This document shows positions 16,241-26,514 of a stretch of 64,000 nucleotides of DNA, piece after piece. The notes beneath the pieces were generated by a model that was given only the letters and a program-made list of their open reading frames with translations, made no database searches and was not told the origin of the DNA. The DNA is from Corynebacterium urealyticum DSM 7109 (GTDB taxonomy: Bacteria; Actinomycetota; Actinomycetes; Mycobacteriales; Mycobacteriaceae): positions 1,736,001-1,800,000 of the forward strand of contig NC_010545.1 in NCBI RefSeq assembly GCF_000069945.1, read 5' to 3'. A program made the position numbers and the translations under genes. Position 1 is the first letter of the stretch. The number at the start of each line of letters is the position of its first letter.

Positions 16241-17143
16241 CTATTTCTTGACGTACCAGCGCAGCGTGATCTGCGCGGTAATCGCCGCCACCGCGGCACC
16301 AATGATGACGAGGATCGGGGCCATCAGCCAGATATCGGCGGTGGTGATCTTCGCAACCAGGTTTGCCCGGTAGACCGAGTCCAGCGCCTTGTCCACGACC
16401 AGCGCCTTGCCGGCAAGCATGCCGCCCACCGCGATGACGGCACCGATCACTGCGCCGATGATGGCCTCCAGCACGAATGGCGCTTGGGTGTACCAGCGGG
16501 ACGCACCCACCATGCGCATGATGCTGATTTCCTCTCGGCGCGAGTACGCCGCGATCTGCACCATGTTCACGATCAGGAAGATCGCCGCGATTGCCTGGAC
16601 GGCGGCGACGAAGAACGCCGCGTTGCGGATGGAGTCCAGGTTGCGGGTCGCCGCCTGCAGGTCCTCGCCCTGGTCGACGACGTCCTGCACCACCGGGTTT
16701 TCGCGCACCGCATCGATCGGCGCGGTGTCGGTTGGGTCCTCCAGGCGGACGTGGAAGGCCGCCGGGAAGGCGTCCTTGCTGGTCTGCTCAACCAGACGCG
16801 GGTCGGAGTCCTGGAACAGCTCCACGAAGCGGTCATAGGACTGCTGCTTGTTACGGAAGGTGACGGACTTGATGCCCTCGTCGCCCTCCAGCTGCTCGCG
16901 GAGCTTGGCGCAGTCCGGCTTCGCGCACTCCGGGTCCTCGACCGAGACCTCGTCCTTGAGCTGGACCATGACCTCGATGCGGTCGATGTAAATATCCTTG
17001 GTGCGCTCGGTCATCGTGGTCATGAGAAAACCGGTGGCCAGCAGCGCCAGCGAGATCGCGGTGGTGATGATCATCGCGATCGTCATGGTGGCGTTGCGGG
17101 TCAGGCCACCGAAGGCTTCGCGGGTGATGAAGTTACTTCGCAT
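16241..17143 (-). CDS. ftsX: Cell-division ABC transporter permease FtsX
   Basis: 300 residues with the FtsX plan: a cytoplasmic N-terminus, TM1 (about 20-42), a large extracytoplasmic loop (about 43-170), then three membrane segments near 175-295. The N-terminus FITREAFGGLTRNATMTIAM is typical of actinobacterial FtsX. With FtsE it transmits a signal from the divisome to peptidoglycan hydrolases outside the membrane. ATG 17143 follows a GAGGAAGG site; ftsE ends 29 bases upstream. Confidence 0.95.
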   Translation of the reverse strand: MRSNFITREAFGGLTRNATMTIAMIITTAISLALLATGFLMTTMTERTKDIYIDRIEVMVQLKDEVSVEDPECAKPDCAKLREQLEGDEGIKSVTFRNKQQSYDRFVELFQDSDPRLVEQTSKDAFPAAFHVRLEDPTDTAPIDAVRENPVVQDVVDQGEDLQAATRNLDSIRNAAFFVAAVQAIAAIFLIVNMVQIAAYSRREEISIMRMVGASRWYTQAPFVLEAIIGAVIGAVIAVGGMLAGKALVVDKALDSVYRANLVAKITTADIWLMAPILVIIGAAVAAITAQITLRWYVKK

Positions 17144-17172
17144 ACGTATTAAACCTTCCTCGTTGCCCCGGT

Positions 17173-17862
17173 TTAGTGGCCGACGCCGTACATGCCGCGG
17201 GCGTCGTCGCGCACGAGCTCACCGTTGTGCAGTTCGATGACGCGCTTGCGCATGGAGTCGACGGCGACGTCGTCGTGGGTGGACATGACGACGGTGGTGC
17301 CCTGCTGGTTGATGCGGTTGAGCAGGTTCATGATCTCGGCGGAGGTATCCGGGTCGAGGTTTCCGGTCGGCTCGTCGGCGAGCAGGACGAGCGGGCGGTT
17401 GACGGAGGCGCGGGCGATGGCGACGCGCTGTTGCTCACCGCCGGAGAGCTCGTGCGGGAAGCGGTTCTCCTTGCCCTGCAAGCCCACGGTTTCGAGAGCG
17501 GCCGGCACCAGCTTCTCGATATCCGGGCGCTTCTTGCCGATCACCTCGAGGGCGAAGGCGACGTTTTCGAAGACCGTCTTCTTCTGGAGCAGGCGGAAGT
17601 CCTGGAAGACGTAGCCGATGCGCTGGCGCAGCTTCGGAACTTCCTTATCCTTTAGCGCGTTGACGTGGAACCCGGCGACATGCAGGTCACCAGAGTCCAG
17701 CACCTCTTCGCGGACCATGAGCTGCAGAAAAGTAGACTTTCCGGAGCCGGAAGGGCCAATAAGAAAGACAAACTCGCCCTTTTCGATCTCTGCGGAAATA
17801 CTCTGGAGCGCAGGCCGGGTTGAGGTCCGGTAGCTCTTGGAAACGTTATCGAAAGTGATCAC
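17173..17862 (-). CDS. ftsE: Cell-division ATP-binding protein FtsE
   Basis: 229-residue ABC ATPase: Walker [10 protein letters not shown] (36-44), Q-loop near YVFQDFRLL, signature [14 protein letters not shown], Walker [12 protein letters not shown] and the H-loop in STHDD. It drives FtsX. The start is GTG 17862, and on the minus strand TAAGGT lies seven bases before it, indicating a leaderless transcript for the ftsEX operon. In related genomes prfB directly precedes ftsE; here two opposite-strand genes (17913-23534) lie between them. Confidence 0.95.
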   Translation of the reverse strand: MITFDNVSKSYRTSTRPALQSISAEIEKGEFVFLIGPSGSGKSTFLQLMVREEVLDSGDLHVAGFHVNALKDKEVPKLRQRIGYVFQDFRLLQKKTVFENVAFALEVIGKKRPDIEKLVPAALETVGLQGKENRFPHELSGGEQQRVAIARASVNRPLVLLADEPTGNLDPDTSAEIMNLLNRINQQGTTVVMSTHDDVAVDSMRKRVIELHNGELVRDDARGMYGVGH

Positions 17863-17869
17863 GGCTCTA

Positions 17870-17875
17870 ACCTTA
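17870..17875 (-). promoter_or_regulatory. Probable -10 box TAAGGT for ftsE
   Basis: Minus-strand TAAGGT seven bases before GTG 17862; no ribosome site between, suggesting leaderless ftsE mRNA. Confidence 0.4.
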
Positions 17876-17912
17876 GCGAACCAAAGGTGAAACTGTTATA
17901 GAAGGGAAGCGT

Positions 17913-19596
17913 GTGACTGCCGAGAAGACAGAGAACAAGCACAGCGACCAAAAAAGCCGACCGCAGCGACGACCACCAGGAGGAGCGCGCACCCGAAAGG
18001 GTCGGCGGTTTCCTCGGCTGGGTGGAGCGAATCGGCAATAAGCTGCCAGAGCCGTTCTGGCTCTTCGTCATCATCGGCGGCCTGGTCCTCGTCAGCTCCT
18101 GGCTGGGTTCACTAGCCGGGCTCAGCGCGAAGGATCCCGAATCCGGCGAAACCGTCGCCGTGAAGAACCTGCTCTCCGCCGAGGGCTTGTCTTCCATCGT
18201 CTCCAACGCGGTCGAGAACTACACGAGCTTCCCGCCACTCGGGCTCATCATCACGGTGATGCTGGGCGTGGCCATTGCGGAGCACTCCGGCCTGATCGCC
18301 TCGACGGTGCGCGCGGTGGTGAGCAAGGTGGGTCCGAAGAGCCTCACCTTCGTCGTCGCACTGGCTGGCGTGACCGGCTCCGTCGCCTCGGACGCGGTCT
18401 ACGTCATCCTGATCCCCATCGGTGCGATGAGCTTCCGTGCGATGGGCCGCTCCCCGATCGTCGGTGCGATGGTCGCCTTCGCCGCGTCCTCGGCCGGCTT
18501 CAACTCCTCGCTGGTCCTCAACATCACTGACGTGCTGCTCGCGGGTATTTCCACCTCGGCCGCCAATATCGCGGACGCCGAGTACGCGGTCTCCCCGCTG
18601 GCTAATTACTTCTTCGTGATGGCTTCAGCGGTCGTCCTCGCGCTGATCATCACCGCGGTCACCGAGCTCTACCTCAACAAGAAGGCCCTCGAACTGATCG
18701 ACCACGACCAGATCAACTACGAAGAGCTGACCTTTGGCAACGCCGAGCATGTCGATTCTGAAGGCAGCGCGGCGCTCGACAAAGATGCCAAGGATATGAC
18801 GAAGGACGAGCTGGAGGCGGACCTCGCCCTCAGCGGCAAGGAGATCCGCGCCCTGAAGTGGACCGGGGTCGCCGCCGTCGTCTTCTTCGCGGCGTACTTT
18901 GCCGCCCTCTTTGTCCCGGGTTCCCCGCTGCAGGGCGAGGGCGGCGCGGTGATGGAAAGCCCCCTGATTACGGACGTCGGTGTCCCCATCGCGGCCGGCT
19001 TCTTCCTGCTCGGCGTGGTCTACGGCCTGGTTGCCAAGACTCTGACGAAGTGGCACCAGGTCCCGGAGTGGATGGCCCGCGGGTTGAAGACGCTGCTGCC
19101 GATGATGGTGCTTTTCTTCGCCGTCGCCCAGTTCCTGGCGTGGTTCACCGAGTCCAACCTGGGCTCCTGGACTGCGATCACCGGCGCGGAGATCCTGCAG
19201 AAGGCGGACCTTCCCCCGCTGCTGCTCTTCGGCCTCTTCGTCCTGCTGGTGGCCGGACTGAACCTGCTGATTACCTCGGGCTCTGCGCAGTGGGCACTGA
19301 TGGCTCCGATCGTGGTGCCGATGTTCATGTACCTGGGCTACTCCCCTGAGGTCACCCAGATGCTCTTCCGCATGGGTGATTCGCCGTCGAACATCATTAC
19401 CCCGATGAGCCCCTACTTCGCGCTAGCGCTGACCTTCCTTCAGCGCTACTACTCGCGCTCGGGCATCGGCACCCTGATGTCGCTCGCGCTACCCTATGCG
19501 ATGGCGATGCTCATTGGCTGGTTCCTCTTCTTCGTCGTCTGGTGGCTGCTCGGCATCCCACTGGGACCGGGTACCTCGATGGATTACCCGGCCTAA
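17913..19596 (+). CDS. AbgT-family transporter, apparent frameshift near its 5' end
   Basis: Large membrane protein of the AbgT/MtrF family (p-aminobenzoyl-glutamate import or sulfonamide export in characterised members) with family blocks WVERIGNKLPEPFW, LTFVVALAGVTGSVASDAVY, SSAGFNSSLVL and the late SPSNIITPMSPYFAL. The conserved N-terminus (FLGWVERIGNK) begins before the first in-frame start codon, GTG 18022. A good GTG with upstream GAAGGGAAG lies at 17913, but it is out of frame by one base. Removing one A from the A6 run at 17950-17955 joins them into a 560-residue protein. As written, only the shorter 18022-19596 frame (524 residues) is open. It is placed between ftsE and putA, on the strand opposite to ftsE. 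Substrate unknown. Confidence 0.8.
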
Positions 19597-19641
19597 CCGC
19601 CAGGTTCCGCCGGACCTTCTTCCGGCGGGGCGCCGCTTACA

Positions 19642-19683
19642 CCGCACACTCCCCAGCACCCGGGGCGTGCGCGGTTTTTATTT
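19642..19683 (+). terminator. Terminator after the AbgT-family gene
   Basis: Stem CCGCACACTCCCC with GGGGCGTGCGCGG (two mismatches), then TTTTTATTT. From here to 20024 lies the putA upstream region, about 340 bases, in which I see no gene. Confidence 0.65.
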
Positions 19684-20024
19684 CACTTGCTGAAGCAATC
19701 CCGAAAAGGGCGTAGATTTGGGGCATGTGGAATGACACGGTCTCTCCCGCGGGGTGCGACACCGGGTATATCGCCCGGTACAGCACCCAGTACCGCGGTG
19801 CGCTAAGCCGGGTCACGCAAACCCGGCTGCGCGCGCTGTCCCGCGATCGCCGCCGCCGTCCTGGCGACCGCCCACCGGTTCTCGCTGTCTAAGACCGCCC
19901 CCGCCCCGAGCAGCCGGTCCCCTCTTCTTACCCAGCCCGTTTGAGGCCTTCTTTGGGCTCCCCAAAAACTGCAACGGAGTCAGGCCAACAACGGGACCCC
20001 CTCATACACAGAGAGACAGCGATC

Positions 20025-23000
20025 ATGACTTCCCACAAGGAGAACAGCAAGCACTCCGCACACCAGGACCTCGCGCCGAACAGGGACATGGAGGGCCTCG
20101 TCGACGTCGCCATCGAACAGGCCGACACCTGGCTGGAGGTCAAGGAAACCGCGCCGGCCACGAAGCAGCTGGCCGACATGGTTCACGACCCGCACGGCGT
20201 GGAGTTCACCTTCAGCTTCGTCGACCGCGTGGCCCGACCGGAGGACAACAAGGTCGCGGCCGAAGAATTCGCGAAGATCGCTTCCCCCTTCAAGCGCACC
20301 GACCCGGCCCCCGAGTTCCTCGGCCTGATCGACACGATCCTCGTCACGGCAGGCTCGATTGCGGCCCCCATCCTGCCCAACGTCGTGATGCCCATCGCGC
20401 GAAAGTACCTGCGCTCCACCGTCGGCCACCTGGTGCTGGACGCCGGCTCCGAGACGTTGGACGCGATGCTCGACGACGCCCGGGAGAAGGGCTTCACGCT
20501 CAACCTCAACCTGCTGGGCGAGGCCGTCCTCGGCGAGGCGGAGGCCAAGCGACGCCTGCAGCAGACCATCGACCTGATTCGGAACCCGAAGGTGGAGTAC
20601 GTCTCCGTCAAAGCCAGCTCCGTGGTCTCCCAGCTCAACCACTGGGACTTCCGTGGCTCCGTTGACCGGCTGAAGGACCGCCTGCGCCCGCTCTACCGGG
20701 AAGCCAAGCGCGCGGGCCAGGGGCGATCCGGAAAGCCGACCTTCGTCAACCTCGACATGGAGGCCTACGAGGACCTCGACCTCACGCTAGAGCTATTCAC
20801 CGAACTTTTCGCCGAGAAGGAGTTCCTCGACCTGGAGGTCGGCATCGTCTTGCAGGCTTACCTTCCGGACTCCTTTGAGGCGCTCCAGCGACTCACTGAA
20901 TTCGCGAAGCAGCGCGTGGCCCAGGGTGGCGCGAAGATCAAGGTGCGCCTGGTCAAGGGTGCGAACCTCTCGATGGAGCGGGTGGATGCGGAGATGCACA
21001 ACTGGCCGCAGACCCCTTACCTCACGAAGGCGGAGGTGGACGCCAACTACCTGCGCTTGATCGACTGGGTGCTCAACCCGGAGAACGCAGGGGTAATCCG
21101 CATCGGCGTGGCCAGCCACAATGTCTATCACGTGGCACTCGCCCACAAGCTCGCCGAACAGCGGGGCGTGGCCGCGCAGCTGGACATCGAGATGCTGCAG
21201 GGCATGGCCCCAGCCCAGGCCAGCGAGGTGCAGAAGAAGACCGGCAACCTGATCCTCTACACGCCGGTCGTCCGCAAGGAAGACTTCGACGTCGCCGTCT
21301 CCTACCTGGTCCGCCGCCTCGAGGAAAACGGTGCGAAGCAGAACTTTCTGTACGCGCTGTTCACCCCGGAGGAGGACGACGACACCGGCCTGACGCCGAT
21401 GGAAAACCAGGAGGAGCGCTTCCGGGATGCCGTCGCCGACCGCTGGACGACCTACCACGGGCCGCGCCGCACCCAGGACCGCATCCAGGAGGCCAAGGAC
21501 AAGGTTGGCGCCACGGGCGGCTCGATCCCGGGCAACTTCCTCAACGAGCCGGATACCGATCCCGCCCTAGCGCAGAACCGCGAATGGGCACGGAGTCTGC
21601 TCACCCCGGAGGCCGACCCGGGCCCGGCGCAGTCCCCGCTGGTCACCGACCCGGCGGAGATCGACCTGGTCGTGCAGCGAGCACTCGAGGCCCACAACGG
21701 TGCGTGGGGGCAGAAGACCGGTGCGGAGCGCGCCGAGCTGCTGGATAAGGTCGCCGATTCCCTGGCGAACTACCGTGGCCGTCTGATCTCCGCCGCGGCT
21801 TTCGAGGCCGATAAGACGATCGCGGAGTCTGACCCGGAGATCTCCGAGGCCATCGACATGGCGCACTACTACGCAGAGTCTGCCCGTCAGCTCGACCGGC
21901 ACCGCGGTTCAACCTTCACCCCGTACAAGGTCGTCGTGGTCACCCCGCCGTGGAACTTCCCCGTGGCGATCCCAGTTGGTGGTGTGACGGCCGCGCTTGC
22001 CGCGGGTGCCACCGTGATCCTCAAGCCCGCCCCGCAGGTGCTGCGCATCGCCGAGGTCTTCGTCGAGGCCATGCGGGAGGCCGGTGTGGGCGAAGACCTC
22101 CTGCAGCTGGTCAACGCCGACGAGGACGAGGCCGGCAAGCGCCTGATCAGCCACCCGGATGTGGAATCCGTGATCCTCACGGGGGCCTCGGAGACCGCGC
22201 AGTTGTTCCGCAGCTGGGACCCTCGCAAGGTCCTCAACGCGGAGACCTCCGGTAAGAACGCCATCATCGTCACCCCGGCTGCGGACCCGGACCTTGCGGT
22301 GGAGGATATCTACCAGTCCGCCTTCGGCAACGCCGGACAGAAATGCTCCGCAGCCTCCCTGATCATCACCGTGGGCTCGATGTCCAAAAACAAGCGCTTC
22401 ATGAACCAGCTGGTCGATGCCGTCGAGTCCATCAAGGTGGGTCGCGGAACCGACATCTCCACGTACATGAACGGCATCATCGAGGCCCCCGGCGAGAAGC
22501 TGGACCGGGCGCTGCGCAAGCTCGATAAGGGCGAGAAGTGGCTGGTCAAGCCGAAGCAGCTGGACGAGACCGGCACACTGTGGAGCCCGGGCATTCGCGA
22601 TAACGTACAGCCGGGCAGTTGGTACCACAAGAACGAGGCCTTCGGCCCGGTCACGGGCATCATGCACGCCAAGGACCTGGACGAGGCGATCGAGTGGCAG
22701 AACTCCACGGGCTTCGCTCTGACCGGCGGCATCCACACCATCGACCGGGACGAGACCGCCTACTGGCGCGAGCGGGTCGAGGTGGGCAATGCTTACGTGG
22801 AGCGCGGCATCACCGGCGCCATCGTGCAGCGCCAGTCCTTCGGCGGTTGGAAGGGCTCCTCCATTGGCTCCGGGGCGAAGGCGGGCGGCCCGAATTACGT
22901 CGCCCAGCAGGGCGTGTGGACCGAAGGCAATATCGAGGAGCTGACCTCCGGGACGGTCGAGCCGCACATCACCCAGATGCTGCGCGAGTTCCGCGGGCTG

Positions 23001-23534
23001 GGTTCCCCGGTTCTGGAGGACTCGGATCACGAGTGGCTCCGCCGGGCAGCGGAGTCCGATGCGCATGCCATGGCCGTCGAGTTCGGCGTCGAGCACGACA
23101 AGTCGGCGATGGTCGTGGAGTCCAACGTCTTCCGCTACAAACCACTGCTGGAGCCGCTGCGCGTCCGCGTCAACGCCGACGCCAAGGCACGCGACGTCCT
23201 GCGCCTACAGCTCGGGGCGGCGGTCACCGGTACCGAGCTGGATATCTCGGCGTCCGAGGAGGTAGCAGCGCAGTTCGGTGAGCTGGGCAAGAGCTTCCGG
23301 GTCGCCAGCGATCTGGTGTTCGCCGCGGAGATCTCGAAGGCTGCGAACTCCCGCATCCGCTCCCTGGGCGAGAGCCCGGATGCCTTCTACGAGGCGGCGG
23401 TCGATTCGAATTCGAAGATCTTCGACCAGCCGGTGCTACCGGATGGCCACCGTGAGCTGTTGACGATGCTGCTGGAGCAGAACATCGCCACCACCGAGCA
23501 CCGCTTCGGCTACATCCACGGACTGACGCCTTAG
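20025..23534 (+). CDS. putA: Bifunctional proline dehydrogenase / P5C dehydrogenase PutA
   Basis: 1169 residues. The first half is a flavin-dependent proline dehydrogenase barrel ([13 protein letters not shown] motif near 307, LRRLEENG near 430). The second half is an aldehyde dehydrogenase with [13 protein letters not shown], general base Glu740 (NAETSGKNA) and nucleophile Cys774 (GQKCSAAS). Together they oxidise proline to glutamate. No N-terminal ribbon-helix-helix domain is present, so unlike the enterobacterial protein it should not regulate its own gene. ATG 20025 was preferred over an in-frame ATG at 19941 because GAGAGACAG precedes it and the upstream residues are not family-like. Its stop overlaps that of convergent prfB by four bases. 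Confidence 0.93.
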   Translation: MTSHKENSKHSAHQDLAPNRDMEGLVDVAIEQADTWLEVKETAPATKQLADMVHDPHGVEFTFSFVDRVARPEDNKVAAEEFAKIASPFKRTDPAPEFLGLIDTILVTAGSIAAPILPNVVMPIARKYLRSTVGHLVLDAGSETLDAMLDDAREKGFTLNLNLLGEAVLGEAEAKRRLQQTIDLIRNPKVEYVSVKASSVVSQLNHWDFRGSVDRLKDRLRPLYREAKRAGQGRSGKPTFVNLDMEAYEDLDLTLELFTELFAEKEFLDLEVGIVLQAYLPDSFEALQRLTEFAKQRVAQGGAKIKVRLVKGANLSMERVDAEMHNWPQTPYLTKAEVDANYLRLIDWVLNPENAGVIRIGVASHNVYHVALAHKLAEQRGVAAQLDIEMLQGMAPAQASEVQKKTGNLILYTPVVRKEDFDVAVSYLVRRLEENGAKQNFLYALFTPEEDDDTGLTPMENQEERFRDAVADRWTTYHGPRRTQDRIQEAKDKVGATGGSIPGNFLNEPDTDPALAQNREWARSLLTPEADPGPAQSPLVTDPAEIDLVVQRALEAHNGAWGQKTGAERAELLDKVADSLANYRGRLISAAAFEADKTIAESDPEISEAIDMAHYYAESARQLDRHRGSTFTPYKVVVVTPPWNFPVAIPVGGVTAALAAGATVILKPAPQVLRIAEVFVEAMREAGVGEDLLQLVNADEDEAGKRLISHPDVESVILTGASETAQLFRSWDPRKVLNAETSGKNAIIVTPAADPDLAVEDIYQSAFGNAGQKCSAASLIITVGSMSKNKRFMNQLVDAVESIKVGRGTDISTYMNGIIEAPGEKLDRALRKLDKGEKWLVKPKQLDETGTLWSPGIRDNVQPGSWYHKNEAFGPVTGIMHAKDLDEAIEWQNSTGFALTGGIHTIDRDETAYWRERVEVGNAYVERGITGAIVQRQSFGGWKGSSIGSGAKAGGPNYVAQQGVWTEGNIEELTSGTVEPHITQMLREFRGLGSPVLEDSDHEWLRRAAESDAHAMAVEFGVEHDKSAMVVESNVFRYKPLLEPLRVRVNADAKARDVLRLQLGAAVTGTELDISASEEVAAQFGELGKSFRVASDLVFAAEISKAANSRIRSLGESPDAFYEAAVDSNSKIFDQPVLPDGHRELLTMLLEQNIATTEHRFGYIHGLTP

Positions 23535-24664
23535 GCGCCCTCCTCCTGCTGCTGCGCCATGCGCCAGCGGATACCGGCCTCGATGAGCCCGTCGAGGTCG
23601 CCGTCGAGGACCTTCTGCGGGTCCCCGACCTCGTACTCGGTGCGCAGGTCCTTGACCATCTGGTACGGGTGCAGCACGTAGGAGCGCATCTGGTTGCCCC
23701 AGGAGGCGTTGCCGCCTGCGCCGAGGGCATCCATTTCCGCCTTCTCCTCCTGGCGCTTCTTCTCCAGCAGCTTGGCCTGCAGCACGCGCATGGCGGAGGC
23801 CTTGTTCTGGATCTGGGATTTCTCATTCTGACAGGTCACGACGATGCCGGTCGGGATGTGGGTCAGGCGCACCGCGGAATCCGTGGTGTTCACGGACTGC
23901 CCGCCCGGACCGGAGGAGCGGTAGACGTCCACGCGAACATCCGCATCCGGCACCTCGATGGAGTCCGTCTGCTCCACGACAGGCAGGACCTCCACCTCGG
24001 CGAAGCTGGTCTGTCGGCGCCCCTGGTTGTCGAAGGGGCTGATGCGTACCAGGCGGTGGGCCCCCTGCTCCACGGAGAGCGTGCCGTACATGTAATCGCC
24101 GTGGATGACGAAGGTCGCGGACTTAATACCCGCCTCCTCCGCGTAGGAGATGTCGTAGATATCCACCTTGTGTCCGTGCTGCTCGGCCCAGCGGGTGTAC
24201 ATGCGCAGCAGCATTTCTGCCCAGTCCGCAGCATCCACGCCACCGGCGCCGGAACGGATGTTGACGAGCGCCTCGCGCTGGTCGTACTCGCCGGAGAGCA
24301 TGGTGGTGATCTCCAAGGATTCGATGGCGGCCCGCAGCGCCGAGCGCTCTTCCTCCGCCATCGCAACGGCGTCCTCGGACGCCGCGGGGTCTTCCGCGGC
24401 TTCCTCCTCGGCCATGTTGTAGAGCACCGGGAGGTCCTCGAGCCGCTGGCGCAGTTCGCGAATTTTCTTCAGCTTGGCTTGCACGCGGGAGAGCTCCGAG
24501 GTGACCTGCTGGGCGTGATCCGGATCGTCCCACAGTGAGGGGTCGGCGGCTTGATCCTCCAGTTCGCGGGCGCGCCAGTCCAGCTCGTCGAGGTCCAACA
24601 CCCGCTCGATGGTGGTCAGGGTGCCTTCCAGGTCTTTCAGATCAGAGCTCACATCCGGTTGCAT
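23531..24664 (-). CDS. prfB: Peptide chain release factor 2
   Basis: 377 residues. Stop-codon recognition tripeptide Ser-Pro-Phe at 209-211 ([16 protein letters not shown]) and the peptidyl-hydrolysis GGQ at 254-256 ([17 protein letters not shown]). It releases peptides at UGA and UAA. No programmed frameshift or internal UGA is present in the N-terminal region, so the autoregulation known from E. coli is absent. The ATG at 24664 is leaderless: TAGACT lies eight bases before it. It diverges from the phosphatase gene at 24704 with only 39 bases between. Confidence 0.95.
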   Translation of the reverse strand: MQPDVSSDLKDLEGTLTTIERVLDLDELDWRARELEDQAADPSLWDDPDHAQQVTSELSRVQAKLKKIRELRQRLEDLPVLYNMAEEEAAEDPAASEDAVAMAEEERSALRAAIESLEITTMLSGEYDQREALVNIRSGAGGVDAADWAEMLLRMYTRWAEQHGHKVDIYDISYAEEAGIKSATFVIHGDYMYGTLSVEQGAHRLVRISPFDNQGRRQTSFAEVEVLPVVEQTDSIEVPDADVRVDVYRSSGPGGQSVNTTDSAVRLTHIPTGIVVTCQNEKSQIQNKASAMRVLQAKLLEKKRQEEKAEMDALGAGGNASWGNQMRSYVLHPYQMVKDLRTEYEVGDPQKVLDGDLDGLIEAGIRWRMAQQQEEGA

Positions 24665-24672
24665 AGTGCGCA

Positions 24673-24678
24673 AGTCTA
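24673..24678 (-). promoter_or_regulatory. Probable -10 box TAGACT for prfB
   Basis: Minus-strand TAGACT eight bases before the prfB ATG, inside a 39-base divergent intergenic region that must also carry the promoter of the 24704 gene (CACAAT seven bases before that ATG). Confidence 0.4.
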
Positions 24679-24703
24679 CCCGGCAGTGTGCACAATGGAA
24701 TGT

Positions 24704-25579
24704 ATGGCTAAGGCAAAGAATACGTCCACCTCCACCGGCAACTCCCCGGTGCCGGAGGAGATGCTCAACGCGATCATCAAGACCTTCATCGTCGCGCACG
24801 TCGACGACACCGATAACCACCTCGCCCAGGCGCTGGTGTATAACGCCGCCCGTCTGGCGTGGCGCATGCGAGCCTCCGGGCTTGAGACGGAGACGAAGAC
24901 CTCCATCTCCGACGTCGTCACCGCCGCTGACCGCGCCGCCGAGAAGTTCATCACTGACGCGCTGGCGACGATCCGCCCGGAGGATGGCGTCCTTGGCGAG
25001 GAAGGCACCCGGCGCGAAGGGACCAGCGGGCGGACCTGGGTGATCGACCCCGTGGACGGGACCTATAACTTCACCACCGGCTCGGACTACTGGTGCTCCG
25101 CGCTGGCCCTGGTGGAGGGTGATCCGAACAACCCGGAGAAGATCATCTTCGGCGCGGTCCACCGCCCCGCGATGGGCTACACCTGGTTTGGTGGCCCGGA
25201 GATCCCCACCACCCGCGACGCCCAGCCGGTCCCGGAGTTCAAGAACACCCCAGCGGAACGCACCGTGGTCGCCACCTACCTGCACCCGCCGCTGTTTTCC
25301 GTGCCGGAGGTTCGGGACGCTTGGATCGCAGTGACCGGCAACTTCGCGACCGTCCGCATGCTCGGCTCGGCCTCCGTGGACATGGCGGGTGTGGCTTCCG
25401 GGGAGCTTGGCTGCTGGATCCAGGATTCTGTGGCTGCCTGGGACTGGCTGCCGGGCCGGGCTCTCGTGGAGGGCGCCGGCGGAGTGGCCGAGCAGATCGA
25501 GGCAGCAGGCAAGACGTGGTCGGTAGCCGGCACCGAATCAGCCGTGGCGAGCGTTAAGGCTGCGCTCATCGGCAGTTAG
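24704..25579 (+). CDS. Inositol monophosphatase family protein
   Basis: 291 residues. Metal-binding motifs of the family are present: [20 protein letters not shown] and, near the C-terminus, [15 protein letters not shown]. Such enzymes remove phosphate from inositol, nucleotide or sugar phosphates in a magnesium-dependent way. ATG 24704 was chosen; ATG 24695 is three codons upstream in frame. It precedes a second family member, the HisN-like gene, by 23 bases. The exact substrate is not clear; in other corynebacteria paired genes of this type lie next to prfB. Confidence 0.85.
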   Translation: MAKAKNTSTSTGNSPVPEEMLNAIIKTFIVAHVDDTDNHLAQALVYNAARLAWRMRASGLETETKTSISDVVTAADRAAEKFITDALATIRPEDGVLGEEGTRREGTSGRTWVIDPVDGTYNFTTGSDYWCSALALVEGDPNNPEKIIFGAVHRPAMGYTWFGGPEIPTTRDAQPVPEFKNTPAERTVVATYLHPPLFSVPEVRDAWIAVTGNFATVRMLGSASVDMAGVASGELGCWIQDSVAAWDWLPGRALVEGAGGVAEQIEAAGKTWSVAGTESAVASVKAALIGS

Positions 25580-25589
25580 TTTTTGAGGC

Positions 25590-25595
25590 TAAGAT
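25590..25595 (+). promoter_or_regulatory. Probable -10 box TAAGAT before the HisN-like gene
   Basis: TAAGAT seven bases before ATG 25603, consistent with a separate leaderless transcript within the two-gene cluster. Confidence 0.35.
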
Positions 25596-25602
25596 CCAGG
25601 GC

Positions 25603-26424
25603 ATGAGCACCACATACTCCGATGACCTGTCACTAGCCTTCGAGCTGGCCAACGCCGCGGACGAGATCACCATGGCTCGTTTCGAGGCCGAGGACCTCCG
25701 CATCGAATCCAAGCCCGACCTCACCCCCGTTTCCGACGCCGACACCGCCGTCGAGCGTCGCCTGCGCGAGATCCTGGCGGATTCCCGCCCGGATGACTTC
25801 GTGCTGGGTGAGGAGTTCGGCGGCGAAGCGCACTTCGAGGGCCGCCAGTGGGTCATCGACCCGATCGACGGCACGAAGAATTTTGTCCGGGGCGTGCCCG
25901 CGTGGGCCACGCTGATCAGCCTGCTGGAGGATGGCGTGCCGAAGGTGGGTCTGGTCTCCGCACCCGCCCTGTGCCGCCGCTGGTGGGCCGCCCCGGGGGC
26001 AGGGGCGTGGCGCTCCTTCTCCGTGCCGAATACTTTCGACGAGGACTCCACCCCGTCTGCCCAGCCGCGTCGGCTGAGCGTGTCGGGCGTGGGCAAGATT
26101 GCCGACGCCAGCCTCTCCATCAGCTCCCTGTCCGGCTGGCAGGATCGCGGCCTGCGGGAGCAGCTGGTGGGGCTCAGCGACCAGACCTGGCGGCTGCGCG
26201 GCTTCGGGGATTTCTGGTCCTACATGATGGTCGCCGAGGGCTCCGTGGATATCGCGGCGGAGCCGGAAGTCAGCCTCTGGGATCTCGCAGCACTCGTCCC
26301 GATCGTGACGGAAGCCGGCGGCACGTTCACGAACGTCGAGGGCACCCCGGGCCCGCACGGCGGTTCCGCGGTGGCCACCAACGGGCTGCTGCACGAGGAC
26401 GTCATCGCCGCGTTGAATAAATAG
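25603..26424 (+). CDS. hisN: Histidinol-phosphatase, inositol monophosphatase family
   Basis: 273 residues with the motifs [33 protein letters not shown] and, late, [18 protein letters not shown], which match the actinobacterial HisN class that dephosphorylates L-histidinol phosphate in histidine synthesis. Length and start ([23 protein letters not shown]) fit that class. It follows the related phosphatase gene by 23 bases and ends before a strong terminator. The call rests on family resemblance; other phosphate esters are possible substrates. Confidence 0.8.
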   Translation: MSTTYSDDLSLAFELANAADEITMARFEAEDLRIESKPDLTPVSDADTAVERRLREILADSRPDDFVLGEEFGGEAHFEGRQWVIDPIDGTKNFVRGVPAWATLISLLEDGVPKVGLVSAPALCRRWWAAPGAGAWRSFSVPNTFDEDSTPSAQPRRLSVSGVGKIADASLSISSLSGWQDRGLREQLVGLSDQTWRLRGFGDFWSYMMVAEGSVDIAAEPEVSLWDLAALVPIVTEAGGTFTNVEGTPGPHGGSAVATNGLLHEDVIAALNK

Positions 26425-26449
26425 CGCCGACCCAGGGCAGACAGAAAGA

Positions 26450-26482
26450 AAGGACGCTACCGCACGAGGCGGTGGCGTCCTT
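26450..26482. terminator. Bidirectional terminator hairpin
   Basis: Fourteen-base stem AAGGACGCTACCGC/GCGGTGGCGTCCTT (one G-U pair) with a five-base loop between the convergent hisN and aldehyde dehydrogenase genes. Confidence 0.75.
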
Positions 26483-26514
26483 AACTGTTGGGGGGGAACT
26501 CCCCCGGAGCGGCC

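Noticed and set aside
23531..24664. Programmed frameshift in prfB
   Set aside because: The RF2 frame is continuous from the start and has no early in-frame UGA with a slippery site.
23531..25285. prfB extended upstream to a 584-residue protein
   Set aside because: The extra residues are antisense to the phosphatase gene at 24704 and have no RF2 character; ATG 24664 with a -10 box is the family-like start.
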